From Streptomyces fungicidicus (GTDB lineage Bacteria; Actinomycetota; Actinomycetes; Streptomycetales; Streptomycetaceae): a stretch of 64,000 nt of DNA. Positions 17,994-27,177 of this stretch are shown here, one piece after another. The first letter of the stretch is position 1; the number at the start of each line of letters is the position of its first letter. Position numbers and translations under genes: made by a program. The stretch covers positions 3,100,001-3,164,000 of the forward strand of contig NZ_CP023407.1 in assembly GCF_003665435.1 (NCBI RefSeq), written 5' to 3'. A model generated the notes under the pieces. It was not told the origin of the DNA. It did no database searches and was given only the letters and a program-made list of their open reading frames with translations.

Positions 17994-19031
17994 TCAGGCG
18001 GCCGGCGCGTCCGCGGTGACGGCGGGGCGGCGCGAGGCGATGACCTTCTTGGCCAGGGCGCGCGGGCTGGTCAGGAAGCCCCAGCCCCACGACATGTGCA
18101 TGGTGGCCAGGGCCACCGGGATCTGCAGCCGTGCCTTGAGCGGCAGGCCCTTGCCGGCGGGTACCGACCCCAGCACGATCGCCGCGAGATAGCCGCCGGG
18201 CACCAGGAAGCCCCACGGCGTCAGCGCCGCGCCCACCACGATCCCGGCCGCGATCGCGCAGACCGCGGCCGGCGGGGCCAGGTAGCGCAGGTTGATGGAA
18301 CCGGAGTGGTAGCGGGCCACGACGTGCCGCCAGCGGCCGTAGTCCTTGTACTGCTTGGCCAGCGCCCGCACGCTCGGCCGCGGCCGGTACGACACCTTCA
18401 GCTCCGGCGAGAACCAGATCAGCCCGCCGGCCTCACGGATGCGGAAGTTCAGCTCCCAGTCCTGGGCGCGGATGAACTCCACGTTGTAGCCGCCCTGGCG
18501 CTCCAGCGCCTCCCGGCGGAACACGCCCAGGTACACCGTCTCGGCGGGGGCGGCCTGGCCGCCGGTGTGGAAGGCGGCGTTGCCCACGCCTATCTTCGAG
18601 GTCATCGCGGCGGCGACGGCGTGCTCCCAGTCGTTCTCGCCCTCGGCGTGCATGATGCCGCCGACGTTCTGCGCGCCGGTCTCCTCCAGGAGCCGTACGG
18701 CGGTCGCGATGTAGTTCGGGGAGAGCATCCCGTGCCCGTCGACGCGGACCACGACCGGATGGCGCGAGGCCTTGATCGCCGCGTTGAGGGCGGCCGGGGT
18801 GCGGCCGGTCGGGTTGGGCACGGTGTGCACCCGGGGGTCCTCGGCCACCAGCTCGGCGGCGATCTCGTCCGTGCGGTCCGTGGACGGACCGAGGGCGATC
18901 ACGACCTCCATCTCGCCGGCGTACTCCTGGGCGATGATCGCGCGGACGGCGCCGCGCAGGTGCCGCTCCTCGTTGAGCACGGGCATGATCACGGAAACGG
19001 CGGGGTGCCGCACGTCGGGATTGGCGTTCAT
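17994..19031 (-). CDS. GT2 glycosyltransferase with C-terminal membrane segments (ExoA-like)
   Basis: 345 residues. The GT-A domain opens with VSVIMPVLNEERHLRGAV, has the DGH acidic motif in VVVRVDGHGML (~residue 98) and RAQDWELNFRIREAGG further on. Two membrane spans follow near residues 250-295. The closest type I can name is the succinoglycan-type ExoA glycosyltransferase. It would add a sugar to a lipid-linked acceptor at the membrane. It lies between LCP4 and LCP5, which suggests it helps build a polymer that LCP enzymes attach. ATG at 19031, no ribosome site seen. Confidence 0.88.
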   Translation of the reverse strand: MNANPDVRHPAVSVIMPVLNEERHLRGAVRAIIAQEYAGEMEVVIALGPSTDRTDEIAAELVAEDPRVHTVPNPTGRTPAALNAAIKASRHPVVVRVDGHGMLSPNYIATAVRLLEETGAQNVGGIMHAEGENDWEHAVAAAMTSKIGVGNAAFHTGGQAAPAETVYLGVFRREALERQGGYNVEFIRAQDWELNFRIREAGGLIWFSPELKVSYRPRPSVRALAKQYKDYGRWRHVVARYHSGSINLRYLAPPAAVCAIAAGIVVGAALTPWGFLVPGGYLAAIVLGSVPAGKGLPLKARLQIPVALATMHMSWGWGFLTSPRALAKKVIASRRPAVTADAPAA

Positions 19032-19160
19032 AGGGGGCTCACGTTACCGCGAACGGGGGACACCGGTGCGCGCCCCGGGGCCGGTACGCCGGGCCGCAGA
19101 TCGTATCGGCCTACCGTGCTCACGATCCCACGTACGGCCGTCGTCCGGAGGTGTCCCCCC

Positions 19161-20636
19161 TTGCCCACGCCGCCGCGGTCCCCCCGGCCCCGCACCGCAC
19201 CCCAGCACCCCCCGCGGCCGCCCCGCAAGGGTCCGCGCCCGCCGGCGCCGCCGCGCGGGAAGCCGCGCTGGGTCATGCGCACGGTCACCACGCTGTCGGT
19301 CGTGGTGCTCGCGTCCGCGGGGATCGGGCACGCGGTGATGAGCAGCCTGGACGAGGACATCACCCGGGTCGACCCGTTCCGCGACATGAAGAACCGCCCC
19401 GAGGCCGGTCACGGCATGAACATCCTGCTCGTCGGCACCGACGGCCGGGAGCGGATCGGCGAGGAGGAGCGGCGGAAGTACCGGCTCGGCGGGGCGCCCT
19501 GCCACTGCACCGACACGATGATGATCGTGCACATCTCGGCGGACCGCGACCGCGCCAGCGTGGTCAGCCTGCCCCGCGACTCGTACGCCGTGACGCCCCC
19601 GCACACCGACCGCGTGAGCGGCGAGCACCACAAGGGGCACCCCGTGAAACTGAACGCGGCGTACGCGGAGGGCGGGCCGCGGCTGACCGTGCGCACCGTG
19701 GAGAAGATGACCCGGGTGAAGATCGACCACTACCTGGAGGTCGACTTCACCAGCTTCATGAAGACCGTGGACGTGGTCGGCGGCGTCGAGATCTGCACCG
19801 GCACACCGCTGAAGGACAAGTACACCGGTCTCGACCTGCCGGCCGGCCGGCACACCCTCGAAGGCGGCCGGGCCCTGCAGTACGTGCGCGCCCGGCACGT
19901 CGACGGCGCCTCCGACCTCAGCCGGATGAAGCGCCAGCAGCACTTCATGGCGGCCCTGGTGGACCGGGCCACCTCCTCCGGGATCCTGCTGAACCCGATG
20001 AAATTCCGCGACGTGACCCGCGCCGTGCTCGGCTCGGTCCGCGCCGACAAGGGCTTCGGCACCGGCGAGTTCCTCGACCTCGGCCGGGCGATGCGGAACT
20101 TCTCCCCCTCGTCCTCCGAGTTCACCACCGTGCCGATCGGGAGGATGGGGTACGCCGTGAAGGGCGTCGGCTCCACGCTGAAGTGGGACGCCGAGAAGGC
20201 GGAGCACATCTTCGAGGCACTGCGCCGGGACCGGCCGCTCTCCGCGCGCCGCACCGCCGACGCGGCGCTGCGCGTCCCCGTGGACCCGCGGCAGATCCGC
20301 GTCCAGGTGGAGAACGGCACCCACACCGCGGGCCTCGGCCGGCGGGTGGACGCGGCGCTGGCCGCGACCGGATTCGCCACCACCCGGGCCCCGGCCAACG
20401 CCGCGCACCAGGACGTGCGGCGCACCGTCGTCGCCTACGACCCCCGCTGGGACCGCTCCGCGAAGTCCCTGGCCGCGGCGCTGCCGGGCAGCGAACTGCG
20501 CGCGGTGAAGGGCCAGGGCGCCACGCTGAAGGTGATCGCGGGCACCGACTTCGAGAAGGTCCGCAAGGTGCGGGCGCAGGATCCGGGACAGGGCGAGTTC
20601 GGTGTGGTGCGGGGCGACGAGGTCGGCTGCTCCTGA
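19161..20636 (+). CDS. LCP family protein 5 with LytR_C-like C terminus
   Basis: 491 residues from a TTG start, chosen because GGAGGTG lies 8 nt upstream (19146-19152); a GTG at 19116 would give a longer form without a ribosome site. The proline/arginine-rich tail (~1-38) is followed by a membrane span (~41-59) and an LCP domain (LLVGTDGR, TDTMMIVHI, VSLPRDSY, YVRARHVDGASDLSRMKRQQ). The first position of the R-x-D-T box is Cys (HCTDTMM). The C-terminal ~110 residues (IRVQVENGTHTAGLG...) look like a LytR_C domain. Divergent from the GT2 gene. Confidence 0.9.
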   Translation: MPTPPRSPRPRTAPQHPPRPPRKGPRPPAPPRGKPRWVMRTVTTLSVVVLASAGIGHAVMSSLDEDITRVDPFRDMKNRPEAGHGMNILLVGTDGRERIGEEERRKYRLGGAPCHCTDTMMIVHISADRDRASVVSLPRDSYAVTPPHTDRVSGEHHKGHPVKLNAAYAEGGPRLTVRTVEKMTRVKIDHYLEVDFTSFMKTVDVVGGVEICTGTPLKDKYTGLDLPAGRHTLEGGRALQYVRARHVDGASDLSRMKRQQHFMAALVDRATSSGILLNPMKFRDVTRAVLGSVRADKGFGTGEFLDLGRAMRNFSPSSSEFTTVPIGRMGYAVKGVGSTLKWDAEKAEHIFEALRRDRPLSARRTADAALRVPVDPRQIRVQVENGTHTAGLGRRVDAALAATGFATTRAPANAAHQDVRRTVVAYDPRWDRSAKSLAAALPGSELRAVKGQGATLKVIAGTDFEKVRKVRAQDPGQGEFGVVRGDEVGCS

Positions 20637-20654
20637 CCCGGCCGCCCGGCGCCC

Positions 20655-21212
20655 TCAGTCCTCGAGGCCCTCCGCGGCCCGCTTCTCCCGCAGCTCCACG
20701 ATCGCCCGGCGGCGGGCCAGCCGGTGCGTGCGGCGGATCTGGGCCTCCTGGCGGCGGCGCTCGTCCCGCTCGGTCTCGGGTATCACCTGCGGCACCCGGC
20801 GCGGCTTGCCGTCGGCGTCGACGGCCGCGAACACCAGGTACGCCGAGCCGACCTGGGTGGCCGGCGCGGACTCGTTCCAGCGCTCGGCCAGCACCCGCAC
20901 GCCGACCTCCATCGAGGTCCGGCCGGTCCAGTTCACCTGGGCCTTCACATGGACCAGGTCGCCCACGCGGACCGGCTCCAGAAAGGCCATCTCGTCCATG
21001 GAGGCGGTGACGGCAGGCCCTCCGGAGTGCCGTCCGGCGACGGCGCCCGCCGCGTCGTCGACGAGCTTCATGATCACTCCGCCGTGCACCGTACCCAGCA
21101 GGTTGGTGTCGTTGTGGGTCATGATGTGGCTGAGGGTGGTGCGGGACGCCGAGGTGGGCTTGCCCGGGATGTCCGGACCGTCCATTGCTGCGGCTGGGGC
21201 CTGGTCTGTCAT
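20655..21212 (-). CDS. Acyl-CoA thioesterase, hotdog fold
   Basis: 185 residues. The hotdog core carries the BFIT/YciA-type motif HNDTNLLGTVHGGVIMKLVDDAAGAVA, with the acidic residue of the active site on the long helix, and VGDLVHVKAQVNWTGRTSMEVGVRV on the sheet. The C-terminal ~45 residues form a highly charged Arg/Glu helix. It hydrolyses acyl-CoA esters in the cytoplasm; chain length cannot be given. The ATG at 21212 with GGTAGAGG upstream is chosen over a longer frame. Convergent with LCP5. Confidence 0.88.
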   Translation of the reverse strand: MTDQAPAAAMDGPDIPGKPTSASRTTLSHIMTHNDTNLLGTVHGGVIMKLVDDAAGAVAGRHSGGPAVTASMDEMAFLEPVRVGDLVHVKAQVNWTGRTSMEVGVRVLAERWNESAPATQVGSAYLVFAAVDADGKPRRVPQVIPETERDERRRQEAQIRRTHRLARRRAIVELREKRAAEGLED

Positions 21213-21330
21213 GGCCTCTACCTTATGCCGAGGTCGTGCAGGCGTTTTTTGTGTCGGCTTCGCAACAGGGGTGCCCTGATTTTCCGACGACCCTTGTATG
21301 GGGCACAGCGGGGACCTGCACACTGTGTCC

Positions 21331-22599
21331 ATGACTGATTGGCCCGAGGCACGGCCCAACGACAACCGCGGCGGACGCTACGGACGCGGCAGCGGGAGCG
21401 CACAGCCCGAGGGCGCCCGGGTCATGCGGCAGGTACGCCGCGGACCGGCGGCCCCTCCCGGGCAGGGCGCGTACGGCGGTGTCCCGCAGCAGCCGTCGTA
21501 TGTGGACGGCCAGGGCCACGGCGGTCACGACGGCTACGACAGCGGCTACAACACGGGCCAGGTGTACGGCGGATCCGGCGGGCCGGGCGGTGGCGGCGGT
21601 TACGCCCCGCAGCGTCCCGCGCCGGACTGGCGCCGCCGCATCAAGGTGACGGCGATCACCCTGGTGACCGTGCTGCTGGTGACGACCGTCGCCACGTACT
21701 TCTGGGCCGACTCCAAGCTGAACCGCGAGGTCGACCTGTCGAAGGTGATCGAGCGGCCCGAGAAGGGCGAGGGCACCAACTACCTGATCGTCGGCTCCGA
21801 CAGCCGCGAGGGCATGTCCGACGAGGACAAGAAGAAGCTGCACACCGGGTCCGCCGAGGGCAAGCGCACGGACTCGATGATGATCCTGCACACCGGCGGC
21901 AACGGCCCTACCCTGATCTCCCTCCCCCGGGACTCGAACGTCGAGATCCCGTCCTTCAAGGGCTCCGACTCCGGCAAGACCTACCCCGCAACCGGCCGCC
22001 AGGTGAAGCTCAACGCCGCGTACGCCGAGGACGGGCCCGAACTACTGGTCCGCACGGTCGAGTTCAACACCGGCCTGCACATCGACCACTACGTGGAGAT
22101 CGGCTTCGGCGGCTTCGCGAGCATCGTGGACGCGGTGGGCGGCGTGGAGATCGACCTCCCGCAGGACATCAAGGACACCAAGTCCGGCGCCGACCTCAAG
22201 AAGGGCAAGCAGACCCTGAACGGCGAGGAGGCCCTCGCCTTCGTCCGCACCCGGTACGCGCTGGCGGGCTCCGACCTGGACCGTACGAAGAACCAGCAGA
22301 AGTTCCTCTCGGCCCTCGCCAACCAGGTGGCCACGCCGGGCACGGTGCTGAACCCCTTCAAGCTGTACCCGACCATGGGCGCCGGCCTGGACTCCCTGAT
22401 CGTCGACGAGGACATGGGCCTGTTCGACCTGGCCGACATGTTCTGGTCGATGAAGGGCGTCAGCAGCGGCGAGGGCACGTCCATGAACATGCCCATCGCG
22501 GGTTCCAGCGGCGGCAACCTGCTCTGGGACAAGGCGAAGGTGAAGCAGCTGGTGAACGAGCTGAACAACGACGAGAAGGTCACCGTCAAGGGCAACTGA
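21331..22599 (+). CDS. LCP family protein 6, no LytR_C domain
   Basis: 422 residues. The cytoplasmic tail (~1-100) is rich in Gly, Tyr and Gln, followed by a span (~106-126) and an LCP domain (LIVGSDSR, RTDSMMILHT, ISLPRDSNVEIP, FVRTRYALAGSDLDRTKNQQ). The protein ends soon after the LCP domain, as LCP1 does, and keeps the Arg of the R-x-D box. ATG at 21331 is chosen over 21298; neither has a well-placed ribosome site. The stop codon lies inside a 22-bp tandem duplication. A strong terminator follows. Confidence 0.9.
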   Translation: MTDWPEARPNDNRGGRYGRGSGSAQPEGARVMRQVRRGPAAPPGQGAYGGVPQQPSYVDGQGHGGHDGYDSGYNTGQVYGGSGGPGGGGGYAPQRPAPDWRRRIKVTAITLVTVLLVTTVATYFWADSKLNREVDLSKVIERPEKGEGTNYLIVGSDSREGMSDEDKKKLHTGSAEGKRTDSMMILHTGGNGPTLISLPRDSNVEIPSFKGSDSGKTYPATGRQVKLNAAYAEDGPELLVRTVEFNTGLHIDHYVEIGFGGFASIVDAVGGVEIDLPQDIKDTKSGADLKKGKQTLNGEEALAFVRTRYALAGSDLDRTKNQQKFLSALANQVATPGTVLNPFKLYPTMGAGLDSLIVDEDMGLFDLADMFWSMKGVSSGEGTSMNMPIAGSSGGNLLWDKAKVKQLVNELNNDEKVTVKGN

Positions 22600-22622
22600 G
22601 GTCACCGTCAAGGGCAACTGAG
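22579..22622. repeat. 22-bp tandem duplication across the LCP6 stop codon
   Basis: Two perfect adjacent copies (22579-22600 and 22601-22622) of the unit that begins GTCACCGTCAAGG and ends in CTGAG. The first copy holds the real stop, so the protein is unchanged; the second is untranslated. Confidence 0.95.
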
Positions 22623-22628
22623 CCCGCC

Positions 22629-22655
22629 GTGGGCACCCCTGAAGGGGGTGCCCAC
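22629..22655. terminator. Terminator between LCP6 and the copper-storage gene
   Basis: GTGGGCACCCC and its complement form a stem with a short loop between two convergent genes; it can act in both directions. Confidence 0.8.
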
Positions 22656-22675
22656 ATCCCTGTGTGCGCCGGTTG

Positions 22676-23044
22676 TCACATCGTGGCGCCGGCCATCGCG
22701 CGGCACATCTCGGAGCAGCGGCGACAGGACTCGGCGCAGCGCGTCATCCGGTCGTCGTCCGGCAGGGACATGCACGCCTCGGCGCACATGTCGCACGCCT
22801 GCGCGCACATCATGCACATCTCGTTCGCCAGCGGCGAGCGGCGCATCATCATGTCCGCGCACAGGCGGGTCATCTCCGAGCAGTCCATGAGCGCCCGCAT
22901 GATCCGCGTCCGGTCCTGGCCGCCCGTCTGCAGACAGGAGCTCAGGGTCTCCTCGCACACACCGTGGCAGGCCATGCACGCCTGGACGCAGTCCTGCATC
23001 TCCTTGCTCATCGGTTCCATGGTGGTCGGCTGCTGCTGAGTCAT
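22676..23044 (-). CDS. Four-helix bundle copper-binding protein (Csp-type)
   Basis: 122 residues with 16 cysteines, mostly in C-x2-C and C-x3-C pairs that face the core of a four-helix bundle (CVQACMACHGVC, CMMCAQACDMCAEAC, CAESCRRCSEMC), plus many Met. This is the pattern of Csp copper storage proteins, which hold many Cu(I) ions as Cys thiolates. There is no Tat or Sec signal, so it resembles cytosolic Csp3 rather than exported Csp1. GGGAGGAA precedes the ATG. No copper regulator or transporter lies beside it. Confidence 0.88.
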   Translation of the reverse strand: MTQQQPTTMEPMSKEMQDCVQACMACHGVCEETLSSCLQTGGQDRTRIMRALMDCSEMTRLCADMMMRRSPLANEMCMMCAQACDMCAEACMSLPDDDRMTRCAESCRRCSEMCRAMAGATM

Positions 23045-23259
23045 GGTTCCTCCCGGGAGAACGGCGGGGGCCACTGCCCGGCCCCCGCCCCTCCGTCCTA
23101 CGCCCCCGTCCCCATGAGCACCACAGGACGGGACCGCTGTCGGGCAGGACACACCGGACGGCTGCGTGGAACCCCCGGCAGCGGAAACAAGAGCAGACGC
23201 GCGGGCCGGGCAGACGGCGCCGTGGGGGCGCACGGCCGGCAGAATCCGGGAGAACAGGA

Positions 23260-24426
23260 ATGACCACACCACAGGCGGAGAGGCAACGGCTGCGCAGACG
23301 GCTGGAGCGGCTCCTCGGCATCGCGGCGACCGAGGGCAACGAGCTCCTGCCGCTGCGCAACGGCGACCAGATCTTCCCCGCGATGCTGGCGGCGGTCCGC
23401 GCCGCAGAGCACACCATCGACATGATGACGTTCGTCTACTGGCGCGGGGACATCGCGCGGGAGTTCGCCGACGCCCTGGCCGAGCGGGCACGCTCGGGGG
23501 TCCGGGTGCGGCTGCTGCTGGACGGTTTCGGGGCCAAGGAGATCGAGCCGGAACTCCTGGACGCCATGGACGCGGCCGGGGTCCAGGTGGCCTGGTTCCG
23601 CAAGCCCACCCGGCTGTCGCCGATGCGGCAGAACCACCGCTGCCACCGCAAGGTCCTGGTGACCGACGAGCACACCGCCTTCACCGGGGGCGTCGGCATC
23701 GCCGAGGAGTGGTGCGGGGACGCCCGCCACCCCGGCGAGTGGCGCGACACGCACGTCCAGGTCCGGGGGCCCGCCGTGGACGGGATCGCCGCGGCCTTCG
23801 CCCAGAACTGGGCCGAGTGCCACGACGACCTGTACGACGAGCACGACCGGTTCACCGCCCAGGAGCAGCCGGGGCGGGCCACCGTCCAGGTCGTGCGGGG
23901 CTCGGCCAGCTTCGGCTGGCAGGACATGCAGACCCTGCTGCGCGTCGTGATCACGTCGGCGCGGGAGCGCTTCCGGCTGTCCACGGCCTACTTCGCCCCG
24001 GACGTCTACTTCATCGACCTGCTCGCCGACGCCGCCCGCCGGGGGGTGCGCGTCGAGATACTGCTGCCCGGCCCGCACACCGACCAGCGGGCCTGTCTGC
24101 TGGCCGGACGCCAGCACTACCAGACCCTGATCGACGCCGGCGTGGAGGTGCGGGAGTACCAGCCGACCATGCTGCACACGAAGGTCATCACGGTGGACGG
24201 CGTCTGCTCCCTCATCGGCTCCACCAACTTCAACCGCCGCTCCCTGGAGCACGACGAGGAGGTCATGCTGGCCGTCCTCGACAAGGACTTCACGGCCGCG
24301 CTGGACGCCGACTTCGACGCCGACCGCAAGCTGAGCGAGCCCGTCGACCCGGACCGCTGGAGGCGGCGCCCGCTGGCCGCACGCCTCGCCGAGGCCGCGG
24401 TCACCCCGATCCGCCGCTTCCTGTGA
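23260..24426 (+). CDS. Phospholipase D-like / cardiolipin synthase-type enzyme
   Basis: 388 residues with two HKD half-sites: His129-x-Lys131...Asp136 (HRKVLVTD) and His306-x-Lys308...Asp313 (HTKVITVD), each followed by the GG or GSTN motif. This is the layout of cardiolipin synthase B (ClsB/YbhO) and related phosphatidyltransferases. There is no N-terminal membrane segment, unlike ClsA. It probably makes or turns over anionic phospholipid; a different PLD activity is possible. It is divergent from the copper-binding gene. Confidence 0.88.
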   Translation: MTTPQAERQRLRRRLERLLGIAATEGNELLPLRNGDQIFPAMLAAVRAAEHTIDMMTFVYWRGDIAREFADALAERARSGVRVRLLLDGFGAKEIEPELLDAMDAAGVQVAWFRKPTRLSPMRQNHRCHRKVLVTDEHTAFTGGVGIAEEWCGDARHPGEWRDTHVQVRGPAVDGIAAAFAQNWAECHDDLYDEHDRFTAQEQPGRATVQVVRGSASFGWQDMQTLLRVVITSARERFRLSTAYFAPDVYFIDLLADAARRGVRVEILLPGPHTDQRACLLAGRQHYQTLIDAGVEVREYQPTMLHTKVITVDGVCSLIGSTNFNRRSLEHDEEVMLAVLDKDFTAALDADFDADRKLSEPVDPDRWRRRPLAARLAEAAVTPIRRFL

Positions 24427-24495
24427 CGGCGGGCGGCGGCCGGAAAGGGCGAGGGGCGCCCGGCCTGCGGACGCCCCTCGCTCCCCGGCCCGCCG

Positions 24496-25653
24496 TTACG
24501 GCAGGTTGCGGGCCATCACGATGCGCTGGACCTGGTTCGTGCCCTCGTATATCTGGGTGATCTTCGCGTCGCGCATCATCCGCTCGACCGGGTAGTCACG
24601 CGTGTAGCCGTAGCCGCCGAGCAGCTGGACGGCGTCCGTGGTGACCTCCATGGCGACGTCGGAGGCGAAGCACTTGGCGGCGGCGCCCTGGAAGGTGAGG
24701 TCGCTGTCGCCGCGCTCGGACTTGGCGGCGGCCGCGTACGTGAGCTGGCGGGCGGCCTCGATCTTCATGGCCATGTCGGCGAGCATGAACTGGATGCCCT
24801 GGAAGTCGGCGATCGGCTTGCCGAACTGCTTGCGCTCCCTGACGTAGCCCTTGGCGTAGTCGAGGGCGCCCTGGGCGATGCCGAGGGCCTGGGCGGCGAT
24901 GGTGATGCGGGTGTGGTCCAGCGTCTTCATCGCCGTGGCGAAGCCGGTGCCCTCCTCGCCGATCATGCGGTCGGCGGGGATGCGGACGTTGTCCAGGTAC
25001 ACCTCGCGGGTAGGGGAGCCCTTGATGCCGAGCTTCTTCTCCGGGGCGCCGAAGGAGACGCCCTCGTCGGACTTCTCGACGACGAAGGCGGAGATGCCCC
25101 TGGAGCGCTTCTCCGGGTCGGTGACGGCCATCACCGTGTAGTACTCGGACTCGCCGGCGTTGGTGATCCAGCGCTTCACGCCGTTGAGCACGTAGGCGTC
25201 GCCGTCGCGGACCGCCCTGGTCTTCATACCGGCGGCGTCGGAGCCGGCGTCGGGCTCGGAGAGGCAGTACGAGAACATGCCGTCGCCCTTGGCGAGCGGG
25301 GTCATGTACTTCTTCTTCAGCGCCTCGGAGCCGGAGAGGATCACCGGCAGGGAGCCCAGCTTGTTGACGGCCGGGATGAGGGAGGAGCTCGCGCAGACGC
25401 GGGCCACCTCCTCGATCACGATCACCGTCGCGAGGGCGTCCGCGCCGGCGCCGCCGTACTCCTCGGGCACGTGGACGGCGTGCAGGTCGTTCGCGACGAG
25501 CGCGTCGAGGGCCTCCCTGGGGAAGCGGGCCTCCTCGTCCACCGCGGCGGCGTACGGCGCGATCTTCGCCTCGGCCAGTGCGCGGACGGAGTCGCGGAGC
25601 ATGTCGTGCTCCTCGGACGGGCGGTACAGGTCGAAGTCAGCCGATCCGGCCAA
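24496..25653 (-). CDS. Acyl-CoA dehydrogenase
   Basis: 385 residues, full length for the family. Visible motifs are FSYCLSEPDAGSDAAGM and RWITNAGESEYYTVMAV for FAD/substrate contact, KLGIKGSPTREVYLDNVRIP, and near the end LLGGYGYTRDYPVERMMRDAKITQIYEGTNQVQRIV with the catalytic Glu of YEGTNQ. It oxidises an acyl-CoA to the 2-enoyl-CoA and passes electrons to ETF. Short- or branched-chain substrates are plausible. The start appears to be TTG at 25653 with GAGAG upstream. An operator-like repeat lies in its promoter region. Confidence 0.9.
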   Translation of the reverse strand: MAGSADFDLYRPSEEHDMLRDSVRALAEAKIAPYAAAVDEEARFPREALDALVANDLHAVHVPEEYGGAGADALATVIVIEEVARVCASSSLIPAVNKLGSLPVILSGSEALKKKYMTPLAKGDGMFSYCLSEPDAGSDAAGMKTRAVRDGDAYVLNGVKRWITNAGESEYYTVMAVTDPEKRSRGISAFVVEKSDEGVSFGAPEKKLGIKGSPTREVYLDNVRIPADRMIGEEGTGFATAMKTLDHTRITIAAQALGIAQGALDYAKGYVRERKQFGKPIADFQGIQFMLADMAMKIEAARQLTYAAAAKSERGDSDLTFQGAAAKCFASDVAMEVTTDAVQLLGGYGYTRDYPVERMMRDAKITQIYEGTNQVQRIVMARNLP

Positions 25654-25692
25654 GGTCTCTCACGCTCCAAAACACTGCGATGCTGGTCACGC

Positions 25693-25710
25693 TAACTACC
25701 GTTAAGTAAC
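25693..25710. promoter_or_regulatory. Candidate operator upstream of acyl-CoA dehydrogenase
   Basis: The sequence TAAC-TACC-GTTA-AG-TAAC holds three alternating half-sites, so two overlapping inverted repeats. It is 40-57 bp upstream of the start codon, where a TetR-type repressor of fatty-acid or branched-chain degradation could bind. No regulator gene is adjacent. Confidence 0.4.
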
Positions 25711-25833
25711 TCAAATGTTAGGGCTTCACCCGCGTTCGTGGTAGGTGAGCTGGGCGACAGCCCGCCGGTGGCGCTCGCGCACCCCCGGTTATGCTCGGGC
25801 CCGCACTGCTTGCCGCATACCCCTGGAGCATCC

Positions 25834-27177
25834 ATGGCCCTCAAGATCACCGTGATCGGGACCGGTTATCTCGGCGCGACCCACGCGGCGGCCATGGCGG
25901 AGCTGGGGTTCGAGGTGCTGGGCCTGGACGTCGTACCGGAGAAGATCGAGAAGCTCCGGCGCGGTGAGGTCCCGATGTACGAGCCGGGGCTCGAGGAACT
26001 GCTGCACAAGCACGTGGCGGGCATCGAGGGGTCCAGCGGACGGCTGCGGTTCACCATGGACTGGGCGGAGGCCGGCGAGTTCGGCGACATCCACTTCGTC
26101 TGCGTGAACACCCCGCAGCGGCACGGCGAGTACGCCTGCGACATGTCGTACGTCGACTCCGCGATCGCCTCGCTCGCGCCGCACCTGAAGGGGCCCGCGC
26201 TGGTCGTGGGCAAGTCGACGGTGCCGGTCGGGTCGGCCGACCGGCTGGCCGCCTACCTGGCCGAGCACGCCCCGGCCGGGGCGGACGTCGAGCTGGCGTG
26301 GAACCCGGAGTTCCTGCGCGAGGGGTTCGCCGTCGAGGACACCCTGCACCCGGACCGCCTCGTGGTGGGGGTGCGCGGCGAGCGGGCGGAGAAGCTGCTG
26401 CGCGAGGTGTACGCCACCCCGGTCGCGGAGGGCTCGCCGTTCGTGGTGACCGACTTCGCGACGGCCGAGCTGGTGAAGACGTCCGCGAACTCCTTCCTGG
26501 CCACCAAGATCTCGTTCATCAACGCGATGGCCGAGGTGTGCGAGGCCGCGGACGGTGACGTCGCCAAGCTGGCGGAGGCCATCGGCTACGACGACCGGAT
26601 CGGCAAGAAGTTCCTGCGGGCCGGTATCGGCTTCGGCGGCGGCTGTCTGCCGAAGGACATCCGGGCGTTCATGGCGCGCGCCGGAGAGCTGGGCGCCGAC
26701 CAGGCGCTGACGTTCCTGCGGGAGATCGACTCGATCAACATGCGCCAGCGCGGCCGGATGGTGGAGCTGACGAGGCAGGAGCTGGGCGGCGGCGCGTTCC
26801 TGGGCAAGCGGGTGGCGGTGCTGGGCGCGACCTTCAAGCCGGACTCGGACGACGTGCGGGACTCCCCGGCGCTGAACGTGGCCGGGCAGATCCACCTCCA
26901 GGGCGGCCAGGTCACGGTGTACGACCCGAAGGGCATGGACAACGCCCGCAGCCTCTTCCCCACGCTGGGCTACGCCGACTCGGCGCTGGAGGCGGTGCGC
27001 GGCGCGGACGTGGTGCTGCACCTGACGGAGTGGCGGGAGTTCCGCGAGCTGGACGCTCAGGCGCTGGGCGAGGCCGCGGCGCAGCGGCTCATCCTCGACG
27101 GCCGCAACGCGCTGGACCCCGAGGTCTGGCGCAAGGCCGGCTGGCGCTACCGCGGCATGGGCCGCCCCACCGCGTAG
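25834..27177 (+). CDS. UDP-glucose 6-dehydrogenase family protein
   Basis: 447 residues of the UDP-glucose/GDP-mannose dehydrogenase family. The N-terminal Rossmann domain opens ITVIGTGYLGATHAAAMAELG; the catalytic thiol is Cys271 in GFGGGCLPKD, and a GKSTVPVGS loop and the C-terminal domain (AVLGATFKPDSDDVRDSP) are present. It oxidises UDP-glucose to UDP-glucuronate with NAD+. A UDP-N-acetylhexosamine or GDP-mannose substrate cannot be excluded. ATG at 25834 with GGAG about 7 nt upstream; a TATGCT box lies upstream near 25791. The product could feed the envelope polymers implied by the LCP cluster. Confidence 0.88.
   Translation: MALKITVIGTGYLGATHAAAMAELGFEVLGLDVVPEKIEKLRRGEVPMYEPGLEELLHKHVAGIEGSSGRLRFTMDWAEAGEFGDIHFVCVNTPQRHGEYACDMSYVDSAIASLAPHLKGPALVVGKSTVPVGSADRLAAYLAEHAPAGADVELAWNPEFLREGFAVEDTLHPDRLVVGVRGERAEKLLREVYATPVAEGSPFVVTDFATAELVKTSANSFLATKISFINAMAEVCEAADGDVAKLAEAIGYDDRIGKKFLRAGIGFGGGCLPKDIRAFMARAGELGADQALTFLREIDSINMRQRGRMVELTRQELGGGAFLGKRVAVLGATFKPDSDDVRDSPALNVAGQIHLQGGQVTVYDPKGMDNARSLFPTLGYADSALEAVRGADVVLHLTEWREFRELDAQALGEAAAQRLILDGRNALDPEVWRKAGWRYRGMGRPTA

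Noticed and set aside
24496..27177. Signs of horizontal transfer (dehydrogenase-UGD region)
   Set aside because: GC content and codon use look the same as in neighbouring core genes, and no mobile element genes or attachment repeats are present.
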